From Deltaproteobacteria bacterium (GTDB lineage Bacteria; Myxococcota_A; UBA9160; PR03): 64,000 bases of DNA. The stretch is taken from positions 1 to 64,000 of the forward strand of contig JAPSFT010000017.1 of assembly GCA_035063765.1 (NCBI GenBank), given 5' to 3'. The notes beneath the pieces were generated by a model. The model searched no databases. It saw only the letters and a list, made by a program, of their open reading frames with translations, and was not told the DNA's origin. This document shows, in pieces, positions 17,436 to 25,754 of this stretch (the stretch's first letter is position 1; the number at the start of each line of letters is the position of its first letter). The translations under genes and the position numbers were made by a program.

Positions 17436-18446
17436 TCAGGCCACCTCGTTGCGCAGCGGCTCGCCGCGTGTGAAGCGGCCCAGGTTGTCGAGGAAGATCT
17501 CGCTCGCTCGCACCAGGTTGCCGGGCGTGTCGCCGGAGGCATGCGGGGTCACGATGACGTTCGGGAGGCTCCAGAGCGGGCTCCCGGGCGGCAGCGGCTC
17601 GGTCTCGAAGACGTCGAGGCCGGCGCCGCCGAGGCGGCCCTCCTGCAGCGCCGCGACGAGCGCCGGCTCGTCCACCAGCGCACCGCGGCCGACGTTCACG
17701 AGCCACGCTCCGCGCTTCATGCGCGCGAGGCGCGCGGCGTCGAAGAGGTGGCGGGTGTCGCCGGTGAGCGGGAGCGCGAGCACGATCGCGTCGGCGCGTG
17801 CGCACAGCTCGTCGAGGCGCGCGAGTGGCCAGGTCTCGCAGGGCTCGTCGCCGCGGGGCGTGCGGCGCACGGCCAGGGTGTGCATCCCGCACGCGATCCC
17901 GAGGCGCGCCACCTCGAGCCCGATCGGGCCCAGCCCGACGACGCCCAGCACGAGGTCCTGGAGGTCGGTGATCTCGTGGCGCTCCCAGGTGCGCCGGCGC
18001 TGCGCGTCGAGCCAGGCGGGCAGACCGCGCGAGAGCGCGAGCAGGTAGAGCAGCACCGTCTGCGCGATCGGCACGGCGTGCGCGCCCGACGAGGTCGTGA
18101 GCCGCACGCCCCGCGCCCGCAGGGCCTGGAACCACGGATGGTCGACGCCCGCGCTGAAGGTGTGCAGCCAGCGCAGGCGCGGCGCGGCGCCGAGCGCCCG
18201 CACGACGTCGCGCACGTGGTCCGGGTAGCAGTCGCCGGAGAGATAGGCGAGCTCCACGGTGGCCGGATCCCCGCGCAGTACGGCGCCGGTCTCCGCGCCC
18301 GGGCTCCCCGGGCGCTGCGGCGCGAGCACCACCCGCGGAACGCCGGGCGCCGCCGCGTCCAGCGCGGCGGCGTAGCGCGCCTCGACCCACGACGAGACGA
18401 GCAGCGCGCCGCCCGAGGGCTCCCCGGGGCTTCGCGGCGCGCTCAG
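17436..18446 (-). CDS. D-2-hydroxyacid dehydrogenase, probable CTG start
   Basis: About 336 aa. NAD-binding motif VVGLGPIGLEVARLG, catalytic Arg in VNVGRGALVDEPAL, Glu in LDVFETEPLP and His in VTPHASGDTP are all present, so it should oxidise or reduce a D-2-hydroxy acid. The first beta-strand (GALLVSSWVEARY) lies upstream of any in-frame ATG, GTG or TTG. The only start that keeps it is the CTG at 18446, which overlaps the stop of the LLM gene as CTGA and has AAGG seven bases ahead. The next GTG would remove about 35 residues of the fold. It is translationally coupled to the upstream monooxygenase. Confidence 0.85.
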   Translation of the reverse strand: MSAPRSPGEPSGGALLVSSWVEARYAAALDAAAPGVPRVVLAPQRPGSPGAETGAVLRGDPATVELAYLSGDCYPDHVRDVVRALGAAPRLRWLHTFSAGVDHPWFQALRARGVRLTTSSGAHAVPIAQTVLLYLLALSRGLPAWLDAQRRRTWERHEITDLQDLVLGVVGLGPIGLEVARLGIACGMHTLAVRRTPRGDEPCETWPLARLDELCARADAIVLALPLTGDTRHLFDAARLARMKRGAWLVNVGRGALVDEPALVAALQEGRLGGAGLDVFETEPLPPGSPLWSLPNVIVTPHASGDTPGNLVRASEIFLDNLGRFTRGEPLRNEVA

Positions 18447-19645
18447 GCGGCGCCCTTCTCGGGCCCGGCCTTCTCCCGCTGCTCGGCGAAGTGCTTCTGG
18501 ATCTCGGCGTTGATCGCGTTGCCCATCGCGCCCATGAAGGTCGGCCGGTTCTGCGCGGCCCAGGCCATGCTCGCATCGCGGTTGCGGTTCAGGTGCTGGA
18601 AGCGCGGCATCACGTAGCGGGCGAAGAGCTCGTAGCTGCGCCGCGTCTCCGCCCAGTCGGCCCAGTTGTGGGCCATGTGCAGGAAGCAGCCGAAGCCACC
18701 CGACTGCTTCTCGAGCCGCTCGAGCTGGGCGATCGCGTCGTCGGGATCGCCGATCACGGCGAGGCCCGAGGCGATCAGCGCGTCGATCGCGTTGTCGACC
18801 GAGCCGGGCGGCGCGAGCGGCAGCGCGGCGATCTCCTGGAAGTAGTAGAGCCAACGCTCGAGACCGAAGCGCACGTTCTCGCGCGCCTTCTCCTTCGTCT
18901 CGGCGACGTGCATCGGGCCCACCAGCCGCCAGGCGCTGCGCTCGACCGTGCGGCCGTGCTCCGCCGCCTTGTCGGTGCAGATCTTCCAGTTCCTGGCGAG
19001 CGCGTCGAAGCCGCCGGTCGAGGTGGCACCGATCGAGAGCAGCCCGAGGCCGTGCTTGCCAGCCGCGCGCGCACCCGCCGGCGACACCTGCGAGGCCACG
19101 CAGATCTCGATGTGCGGGCGCGTGTAGGGTGCGAGCTGGAGGCGGGCGTCCCGGAGCGTGAACCAGTCGCTCTCGTGCGTCACCGTCTCGCCGCGCAGCA
19201 GCGGCACCAGCACGCCGATCGCCTCGTCCATGCGATCGCGCTGCGCCGCCACCGGGATGCCCATCATGAAGGCGTCGCTCGGCAGCGCGCCGGGGCCCAC
19301 CCCGAACATCGCGCGGCCGCGGGTCTGGTGGTCGAGCTGGTGGATGCGGTCGGCGAGGATCAGGGGGTGATGGTAGGGCAGCGAGGAGACGCCGGTGCCG
19401 AGCTTGATGTGGCGGGTGCGCTCGGCGGCGGCGGCGATGAAGAGCTCGGGCGAGGCGATGAGCTCGTAGCCCGCGGAGTGGTGCTCCCCGATCCAGGCCT
19501 CGTCGTAGCCGAGCTGGTCGAGCCATTCGACGAGCTCGAAGTCCCTCCGCAGGGCCAGCTCCGGGTTCTCGCGCACGGGGTGGAACGGGGCGACGAAGGC
19601 ACCGAAGCGCATCCGGGGGCCGAAGCCTTGCTCGCGGGGGGGCAT
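18443..19645 (-). CDS. LLM-class flavin-dependent monooxygenase
   Basis: 400 aa luciferase-like TIM barrel. It starts MRFGAFVAPFHP after a short leader and has DEAWIGEHHSAGYE, RTRHIKLGTGVSSLPYHHPLILADR and RAMFGVGPGALPSDAFMMG, patterns of FMN-dependent alkanal or limonene-monooxygenase-like members. It uses reduced flavin from a separate reductase to insert oxygen. It is first in a tight operon: LLM, dehydrogenase (4-base overlap), DUF192 (2-base gap). An oxygenase followed by a 2-hydroxyacid dehydrogenase suggests oxidation of an organic substrate, but the substrate is unknown. Confidence 0.9.
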   Translation of the reverse strand: MPPREQGFGPRMRFGAFVAPFHPVRENPELALRRDFELVEWLDQLGYDEAWIGEHHSAGYELIASPELFIAAAAERTRHIKLGTGVSSLPYHHPLILADRIHQLDHQTRGRAMFGVGPGALPSDAFMMGIPVAAQRDRMDEAIGVLVPLLRGETVTHESDWFTLRDARLQLAPYTRPHIEICVASQVSPAGARAAGKHGLGLLSIGATSTGGFDALARNWKICTDKAAEHGRTVERSAWRLVGPMHVAETKEKARENVRFGLERWLYYFQEIAALPLAPPGSVDNAIDALIASGLAVIGDPDDAIAQLERLEKQSGGFGCFLHMAHNWADWAETRRSYELFARYVMPRFQHLNRNRDASMAWAAQNRPTFMGAMGNAINAEIQKHFAEQREKAGPEKGAA

Positions 19646-19856
19646 GGGCTCTCCTGGGCTGGTGCCGGCTCTCCGTCGATTCCGGAGTCAGGCGCCGCGG
19701 CAAGGTAGCGTGCGATCGACGCCGACCTGCCCGGAAGAGCGGGCCGGGCCGGCCGGTCGCGGCTGGTCCTTCGATCCCCCGAGGGAAGATCGATTGTGCT
19801 CGGCCGCCGTGCCCGCTTCCGGGTCCGCGCTCGGCGGGCCGCCAGGGTCGCCGCGC

Positions 19857-19886
19857 TTGCAGTTGCACATTGCGCGGTGGTAATCT
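19857..19886 (+). promoter_or_regulatory. Putative sigma-70 promoter of the PEP-CTERM gene
   Basis: TTGCAG (19857-19862) and TAATCT (19881-19886) are 18 bp apart. They are followed by a leader of about 35 bases and AAGGA at 19912-19916 before ATG 19927. Confidence 0.4.
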
Positions 19887-19926
19887 GCGCGACACCCACG
19901 GCTCGAGCCACAAGGAATCGATCCAA

Positions 19927-20541
19927 ATGCGGAAGCTGTTCTTGTCCCTCGTCGCGTCTGCCGGCCTGCTGTACGCGGGCCCCGCCGCTGCTCTCTCCTA
20001 CTGGTACGCCGACGTGCAGACGTCGAGCATGCTCGGCAACGTCCACGGTACGGTGACGCTGCCGACCAACCCCGGCAGCCTCCACGCGCTGATCGCCGGC
20101 GGCGATCTCGACTACCTCGGCACGGGACTCGGTGCTTCCCGCGTCGACGCGGGAAACCCGATCGTGACCACCCACACGTTCTCCCCGGACGTGCCGGTCT
20201 CCTCGGTCGTGAGCGCATGCCTGGTGGTCTCGGTGATCGACGACTTCGACCTGGAGTCCGAGGAACTGCTCATCTCGATCGACGGCAGCGCGCTCGACGG
20301 AGACCGGAGCCACTTCCTGGCCGGCTTCTTCGGCGGCAGCGTCTCGGGCTGGATCGACAGCGCGGGCGACTCGGTCGAGGTCACGATCGCTTCGGTCGGA
20401 CGCGGCGACTTCCGGGTCGCGTTCAGCGCGTTGGCGGTGAACTTCGAATCCGCCGGCGGTGGGGGCCCGACGATCCCCGAGCCGTCGGCCGCGCTCGTCT
20501 TCGCAGCGGGCCTGCTGGTCGCCTCGCGCCGCCGGCGCTGA
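19927..20541 (+). CDS. PEP-CTERM sorting-domain protein
   Basis: 204 aa. ATG 19927 has AAGGA upstream and leads into a signal peptide (MRKLFLSLVASAGLLYAGPAAA). The C-terminus is a complete PEP-CTERM tripartite signal: IPEPS, a hydrophobic helix AALVFAAGLLVA, then SRRRR. Known biology: such proteins are processed by an exosortase during export and usually accompany exopolysaccharide production. The 150-residue body is beta-rich, low in cysteine and of no recognised family. No exosortase gene is in this window. Confidence 0.88.
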   Translation: MRKLFLSLVASAGLLYAGPAAALSYWYADVQTSSMLGNVHGTVTLPTNPGSLHALIAGGDLDYLGTGLGASRVDAGNPIVTTHTFSPDVPVSSVVSACLVVSVIDDFDLESEELLISIDGSALDGDRSHFLAGFFGGSVSGWIDSAGDSVEVTIASVGRGDFRVAFSALAVNFESAGGGGPTIPEPSAALVFAAGLLVASRRRR

Positions 20542-20577
20542 GCGGCGCGCCCGGCCCTCGAAGCGGCAACGTTCGGC

Positions 20578-20616
20578 GCGACGGCGATCCCGAGGGTCCC
20601 TCGGGGTCGCCGTCGC
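20578..20616. terminator. Strong bidirectional hairpin terminator
   Basis: Two 18-base arms (20578-20595 and 20599-20616, GCGACGGCGATCCCGAGG against CCTCGGGGTCGCCGTCGC) pair fully with one G-U wobble around a 3-base loop. It lies between the convergent PEP-CTERM and RND genes. Confidence 0.75.
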
Positions 20617-20686
20617 GCGCTCGCTTCGCGAGCCGGCCTCATGGGCTTCGCTCGGCTTCGCCTCGCTGCGCGCTCGCTTCGCGAGC
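20615..20686. repeat. Duplicated 19-bp palindrome-containing element
   Basis: GCGCGCTCGCTTCGCGAGC occurs identically at 20615-20633 and 20668-20686. Each copy contains the hairpin GCTCGC-TTC-GCGAGC. The first abuts the terminator and the second lies inside the last codons of the RND gene. Confidence 0.7.
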
Positions 20687-23600
20687 TTGCGAGCCGATCC
20701 GGCTCACCGCGCGCTTGATCGTGTCCGCGGCGTCGTCGAAGAGCAGGTAGAAGACCGGTACCACGAGCAGCGTCAGCAGCATCGACGAGAACATGCCGGC
20801 GGCGCTCGCGACCGCCATGGGGGCGCGCGTCTCGGAGCCGGGGCCGATGCCGATCGCCGCGGGCAGCACTCCGAAGATCATCGAGATGGCCGTCATCAGC
20901 ACCGGGCGCAGCCGCACCGGTGCGGCGGTGCGCATCGCCGTGAGCTTGTCCATGCCCTCGCGCCGTAGCTGGTTCGCATAGTCGACGAGCAGGATCGAGT
21001 TCTTCGTCACGAGCCCGAAGAGGAGCAGGATCCCGATCATGCTGAAGAGATTCAGCGTGTGGCCGGTGACGAGCAGGCCCAGGATTGCGCCCACCATCGC
21101 GAGCGGCAGTGCCAGCATCACCGTCAGCGGGTGCACGAGGCTCTCGAACTGCGCGGCCAGCACCATGTAGATCACGAGGATGCCGAGCCCGAGCGCGAGC
21201 GCGAGCTGCCCGGCGCCCTCCTGCATCGCCTGGGCCTGCCCGGACAGTCCCAGTGCGACGCCCTCGGGCAGGATCTCGTCCGCGATGCGCCGGGCGTCCT
21301 CGATCGACGGCCCGAGCTTGCGGCCGTCGGCGAGGTTCGCGCCGATCGTCACCGAGCGCTGGCGGTTGGTCCTTGTGATCGCCGACGGTGCCGCCCCGGT
21401 CTCGATGCGGACCAGGTTGCGCAGCTCGACCACTTCGCCCGCTCCGGTGCGAACGTAGAGCTGGCCGATCTGGGCCGGGTCGCGGCGGTCCTCTTCGTCG
21501 AGGCGCATGCGGATGTCGTAGCGGCGTCCGGCCTCCTTGAAGATCCCGACGTCCTGGCCGCCGACCATCACCCGGATCGCCTGCGCCACGGTCCGCGCGT
21601 CGACGCCGAGCGCCGCCGCCTTCTCGCGGTCCGGCACGATGCGGACCTCGGGAAGCCCCAGCTTGAGACTCGACGAGAGGTCGACGAAGCCGCCGAGCGC
21701 GTCGAGCCGGCGGATCATCTCCTGCGCCAGGCGGTCGAGCTCGACGAGCTCCAGGTTGCCGAGGATCTCGACCTCGAAGGAGCCCTGGTTGGCACCCGCG
21801 GTGATCATCTCGCTCGGGTTGAAGATGCGCAGCTTGCGCCCGGGGATCGCGGAGAGCTCGGCACGCGCGTCGGCGATCAGCTCGTGCACGCTGCGCTCGC
21901 GCTCGTCGCGCGGCTTCAGGGTGCCGAACACCATCCCCATGTTGGTCTCGGCCTGGCGCGCAGCCTCGTTGCCGCCCCCGCTCGAGCCCGCCGCCGAGAA
22001 CAGGCCCGCAAGCTCCGGTTGCCGAAGGAACCACTGCTCGTCGGCCTTCAGGTACTCGTCGGTCGCCTCGAGCGAGGTGCCTGGCGCGGCCTCGAGGCGC
22101 GCGAAGAAGATCCCTTCGTCGGCGGCCGGGAAGAACTCGCTGTCGAGCTGGGTCGAGAGCCCGCAGGCGCCCAGGAAGCTCGCCAGCGCGACGAGGACGG
22201 TCGCCAGCCGGTGCGCGAGCGTCCAGTCGAGGATCCGGCGGTAGCGCTCCTCGATCCACTCGAAGCCCTGCTCGAGCCGGTGGTAGACGCTCCCGTGCTG
22301 GCGCTCCGACGGCGGCGGCATGCGCGCAGCGAGCATCGGCGTCAGCGTGAGGGCGACGAAGAGCGAGAGGAGGACCGAGCCCGCGACGGTGAGCCCGAAG
22401 TCGCGCAGGAAGCTGCCGACCAGACCCTCGACGAAGAGCACCGGGAGGAAGACGGCGGCGACCGAGAAGGTGGCCGCCGTGGCTGCGAAGGCGATCTCAC
22501 GGGTGCCCTTGCTGGCGGCGTCCCAGCCGCTCTCGCCACGCTCGCGGTGCCGCTCGATGTTCTCGAGCACCACGATCGCGTCGTCGATCACGACGCCCAC
22601 CGCGAGCGCCATGCCGAGCAGGGTCATGGTGTTGAGCGTGAAGCCGGCCACGTAGACGAGCCCGAAGGTCGCGATCAGCGAGACCGGGATGGCCAGCGCG
22701 ATGATGAAGGTGGGGCGGGCGCGGCGCAGGAACACCCAGACCGTGAAGACCGCCAGGAGCGCGCCGAAGAGCAGGGCGAACTCGGTCTCCGAGACCGCCT
22801 CGCGCACGCCCTTCGAGAAGTCGATGTAGCCGCTCGTGGCGTGCAGGCGGATGCCGGCCGGGAGCACCGCGGCCACCTGATCGAGGCGCGAGAGGACCTC
22901 GTCCACGATCGCCACCGTGTTGCCACCGCTCTGCTTGCGGATGCCCATCCCGACGGAGGGCTCGCCGTTGTAGCGGACGACCATGGCCGGGTCCTCGGCG
23001 CCGTCCTCGACCCGCGCCACGTCGCGCAGCAGCACCGGCGCGCCGTCGCGGTGCGCGACGACGAGCGTCTCCATCTCGGCGACGGTGCGGAACTCGGCGT
23101 CGGTCTTCACCGAGTAGTCGACGCGGGCGCTCTCGACGGAGCCGCCCGGCATCTCCACGTGCTCGCGCTGGAGCGCCGCCAGGACGTCGCCGGCGGCGAG
23201 GCCGCGAGCGCGCAGCTCGTCGCCGTCGAGCCAGATCCGGATGTTGCGGTCGCGGCGGCCGAACATCGCGACGCCGGCCACGCCTGGGATGGTCTGGAGG
23301 TAGGGACTGATCTGCCGGCGCACCGCCTCGCTGGTGGCGACCACCGAGCGCTGGCTGTCGAGCGGGATCCACAGCACCGGCATGTCGTTCGGGTCGAAGG
23401 TGCCCACCACCGGCGGGTCGAGCTCGGGCGGCAGGTCCACGCGCGCCAGCGAGACCTTGTCGCGCACGTCCTGGGCGGCGACGTCCAGGTTCTTGCCGAG
23501 CTCGAACTCGACGATCAGGATCGCGGCGCCCTGGTACGAGGTGGAGCGGATCGAGCGCACGCCGCTGATCGTGTTGAGGTACTCCTCGAGGATGTCGGTG

Positions 23601-23788
23601 ACGTCCTCCTCCATGCCCTCGGGCGTCGCGCCCTCGAGCACCGCCTGGACGGTGAGGACCGGGAAGTCGAGGTTCGGGAACTGGTCGACGCCGAGGCGCA
23701 GGAAGCCGATCGTGCCGAAGACGATCAGCGCGAGCGTCATCATCCAGGTGAGGATGGGGCGTTGGATCGCGACATCGGAGAGCGTCAA
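20639..23788 (-). CDS. RND (HAE1/AcrB-type) efflux permease
   Basis: 1049 aa, normal length for an inner-membrane RND pump. The N-terminus (SDVAIQRPILTWMMTLALIVFGTIGF) is the first transmembrane helix, followed by a large periplasmic loop (YLNTISGVRSIRSTSYQGAA...). The TM4 proton-relay motif VGVVIDDAIVVLENIERHRE is present, and the second half repeats the topology (LFGLVTKNSILLVDYANQLR). The pump exports hydrophobic drugs, solvents or metabolites in a complex with the adjacent adaptor and an outer-membrane channel. No TolC-like gene is in the window. It ends the TetR-adaptor-permease operon, 9 bp after the adaptor. Confidence 0.96.
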   Translation of the reverse strand: MTLSDVAIQRPILTWMMTLALIVFGTIGFLRLGVDQFPNLDFPVLTVQAVLEGATPEGMEEDVTDILEEYLNTISGVRSIRSTSYQGAAILIVEFELGKNLDVAAQDVRDKVSLARVDLPPELDPPVVGTFDPNDMPVLWIPLDSQRSVVATSEAVRRQISPYLQTIPGVAGVAMFGRRDRNIRIWLDGDELRARGLAAGDVLAALQREHVEMPGGSVESARVDYSVKTDAEFRTVAEMETLVVAHRDGAPVLLRDVARVEDGAEDPAMVVRYNGEPSVGMGIRKQSGGNTVAIVDEVLSRLDQVAAVLPAGIRLHATSGYIDFSKGVREAVSETEFALLFGALLAVFTVWVFLRRARPTFIIALAIPVSLIATFGLVYVAGFTLNTMTLLGMALAVGVVIDDAIVVLENIERHRERGESGWDAASKGTREIAFAATAATFSVAAVFLPVLFVEGLVGSFLRDFGLTVAGSVLLSLFVALTLTPMLAARMPPPSERQHGSVYHRLEQGFEWIEERYRRILDWTLAHRLATVLVALASFLGACGLSTQLDSEFFPAADEGIFFARLEAAPGTSLEATDEYLKADEQWFLRQPELAGLFSAAGSSGGGNEAARQAETNMGMVFGTLKPRDERERSVHELIADARAELSAIPGRKLRIFNPSEMITAGANQGSFEVEILGNLELVELDRLAQEMIRRLDALGGFVDLSSSLKLGLPEVRIVPDREKAAALGVDARTVAQAIRVMVGGQDVGIFKEAGRRYDIRMRLDEEDRRDPAQIGQLYVRTGAGEVVELRNLVRIETGAAPSAITRTNRQRSVTIGANLADGRKLGPSIEDARRIADEILPEGVALGLSGQAQAMQEGAGQLALALGLGILVIYMVLAAQFESLVHPLTVMLALPLAMVGAILGLLVTGHTLNLFSMIGILLLFGLVTKNSILLVDYANQLRREGMDKLTAMRTAAPVRLRPVLMTAISMIFGVLPAAIGIGPGSETRAPMAVASAAGMFSSMLLTLLVVPVFYLLFDDAADTIKRAVSRIGSQAREASAQRGEAERSP

Positions 23789-23797
23789 GACGGGGCC

Positions 23798-24946
23798 TCA
23801 GCGGATCACGGGCTGCGCCACGTCGCGCTGCCCGGCCGGGAGGGTCGCGTCCGCGACGGGCTGGCCGGCCGTGTCGCGCTCCGACACCGCGGCGCCGTCC
23901 ACCAGCTCGGATTGCCCGCGCACGATCACGCGATCGCCGGCCGCGAGCCCGCTGCGCACCTCGACGCGGCCGTCGCGGATCACGCCGAGCTCGAGCCGGC
24001 GCCGCTCGACGCGGCCTCCGCCCACGAGACGGAAGGCCACCGCACCGTCCGCGCGCTGGAGCACGGCCTCCTCCGGGATCATCGGCACGCCTTCGCGCAC
24101 CGCGATGCCGAGGTCGGCGCGCGCAAACAGGCCCGGGCGCAGGCGGCCGTCGGGATTCGCGAGCACGGCCTTGACGCGCAGCGTGCGGGTCGTCGGGTCG
24201 ATGGTGGGGGAGACCACGGTCACCTGCGCGTCGAAGACCTCGTCCGGAAACGGCGCCACGCGCACGGCCACCGGCGCGCCCTCGGCGACGCGGCTCGAGT
24301 CGCGCTCGGCCAGGTGGAACTCGACCTCGATCGGATCGAGGGCCACGAGGTCGAAGAGCTTCTGCCCGGGCGCGACGAACTCGCCCTCGCTCACCCAGCG
24401 GCGCGCGACGAGCCCGGCGAAGGGCGCGGTCACGCTCGAGTCGCGCACCGAGCGCTCGGCCATCCCGAGCTGCGCGGCCAGCGACTCGCGGCTCGCACGC
24501 GCCGCGTGCAGCGCCGTGCGCACCTGATCGAGCTTGGCGTCGGCCGCGACGCCCTCGGCGTGGAGCTTCTCCATGCGCCCGAGCTCGCGTGCCGCTTCGG
24601 CGGCCTGCGCGTCGGCCTGCGCCAGCATCGCGCGCGCGCTGTCCGCCTCGAGCTGGCGGCGCTCGGGGTCGATCTCGATCACGAGCTCGCCCTCGGCGAC
24701 CTCGTGGCCCTCGTCGCGCACGATGCGCGTCACCTGCCCGCCCACCTGCGCGGCTACGGCTGCCTCCGATTGCGCCAGCAGCTGACCGGTGGCCTCGATG
24801 CGGTCTTCGATCCGGAACGCCTCGACCGGGCTCGCCATCACGGGCGGGGCCGAGACCGGCGCGGTGGCCGACTCCCCGCCACAGCCCGACGCGACCGCGA
24901 TCGCGAGCGACGCGGCGAGTCCGATCCGCGCGCGGTGGAAGCTCAT
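23798..24946 (-). CDS. RND periplasmic adaptor (membrane fusion) lipoprotein
   Basis: 382 aa from ATG 24946. A lipobox ends in ASGC near residue 20, so it is a lipid-anchored periplasmic protein. The lipoyl/barrel-sandwich half (EATGQLLAQSEAAVAAQVGGQVTRIVRDEGHEVAEGELVIEID), an alpha-helical hairpin (residues about 95-160) and the second half (SVTAPFAGLVARRWVSEGEFV) then a beta-barrel are in the family order. Its start overlaps the tetR stop by 4 bases (ATGA), so regulator, adaptor and pump form one transcript. Confidence 0.95.
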   Translation of the reverse strand: MSFHRARIGLAASLAIAVASGCGGESATAPVSAPPVMASPVEAFRIEDRIEATGQLLAQSEAAVAAQVGGQVTRIVRDEGHEVAEGELVIEIDPERRQLEADSARAMLAQADAQAAEAARELGRMEKLHAEGVAADAKLDQVRTALHAARASRESLAAQLGMAERSVRDSSVTAPFAGLVARRWVSEGEFVAPGQKLFDLVALDPIEVEFHLAERDSSRVAEGAPVAVRVAPFPDEVFDAQVTVVSPTIDPTTRTLRVKAVLANPDGRLRPGLFARADLGIAVREGVPMIPEEAVLQRADGAVAFRLVGGGRVERRRLELGVIRDGRVEVRSGLAAGDRVIVRGQSELVDGAAVSERDTAGQPVADATLPAGQRDVAQPVIR

Positions 24947-25581
24947 GCGGGCGACTCCTCTCCGTCGGGTGCGGCGGCGCCGTCGCGCCCCGGTTGGATC
25001 AGGCCGCGCAGCAGCGCGTCGAGGCCGGTCTCGAGGACGCCCGGCTCCCAGGCGTAGTCGGGCCGCGCCGCACGCAGCAGGATGTGCCCGTGCAGATAGG
25101 CCCAGATCGCCTGGCCGGCGGCCTCGACCCCGGCCGGCACGCGCCCCTCGGCGCCGAGCTTCTCGAGCGGACCCTGCAGGAGGCCGCGCGCCGCCTCGGC
25201 CGACGGCGGCGGCGGGCGCTCCTCTTCGAGCGGCATCGAGAGCAGGCGGTAGAAGGTGGGGTAGCGCCGCCCGAAGCGGACGAAGGCGAGGCACATCGTG
25301 CGGACGTTCCCGATCGGGTCCGCGCCGAGTGCCACCCGCTCGAGCCCGCGCAGCAGGACCCGGCAGCGCTCCTCGACGAGCTCGTCGATCAGGGTCTGCT
25401 TGTCGCCGAAGTAGTGGTAGATGGTCGGCGCGGTGTAGCCGCAGCGCTCCGCCAGCCGGCGCATCGAGAAGGCCTGGAGGCCTCCCTCCACGAGCAGCGC
25501 CTCGGTCGCGTCCAGGATCGCGCGACGCGCCTCGGCGCGGTTCTGGAGCCGCCGCCGCTCCGCGGGCTGGAGGGATCGCAT
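24943..25581 (-). CDS. TetR-family regulator of the RND operon
   Basis: 212 aa. DNA-binding domain at residues 18-65 (ARRAILDATEALLVEGGLQAFSMRRLAERCGYTAPTIYHYFGDKQTLIDEL), with a C-terminal ligand domain containing a WHG-like helix (AIWAYLHGHILL). It is the first gene of the operon, directly downstream of two palindromic sites, and so probably represses its own operon until a pump substrate binds. Confidence 0.93.
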   Translation of the reverse strand: MRSLQPAERRRLQNRAEARRAILDATEALLVEGGLQAFSMRRLAERCGYTAPTIYHYFGDKQTLIDELVEERCRVLLRGLERVALGADPIGNVRTMCLAFVRFGRRYPTFYRLLSMPLEEERPPPPSAEAARGLLQGPLEKLGAEGRVPAGVEAAGQAIWAYLHGHILLRAARPDYAWEPGVLETGLDALLRGLIQPGRDGAAAPDGEESPA

Positions 25582-25606
25582 CGTCGTACTCGTCGGATCG
25601 GGTTCG

Positions 25607-25634
25607 AACGCCGTTCGGGCGCTTTAACGGCGTT
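25607..25634. promoter_or_regulatory. Tandem palindromic operator for the efflux TetR
   Basis: Two 11-bp palindromes, GAACG-C-CGTTC and TAACG-G-CGTTA, are centred 19 bp apart and together form a 9-bp perfect inverted repeat AACGCCGTT/AACGGCGTT (25607-25615, 25626-25634). They lie 26-53 bp upstream of tetR. Spacing of about two helical turns suits two TetR dimers. Confidence 0.65.
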
Positions 25635-25754
25635 AGACGAGCAGATCTTTAGCGAAGGCGGGAGGGGCCGTGCAAGGCCGTCCGTCGTGTCACGGGGCGG
25701 CCTGCGGCGCCCGGGTCCGAGGATCGGGGTCCCGGGCGCCGCGTCGGCGCGCCG

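Noticed and set aside
21059-25057. Open frame of 1332 codons on the plus strand across the RND operon
   Set aside because: It is a shadow of the RND permease and adaptor: composition is biased, there are no motifs and there is no ribosome-binding site.
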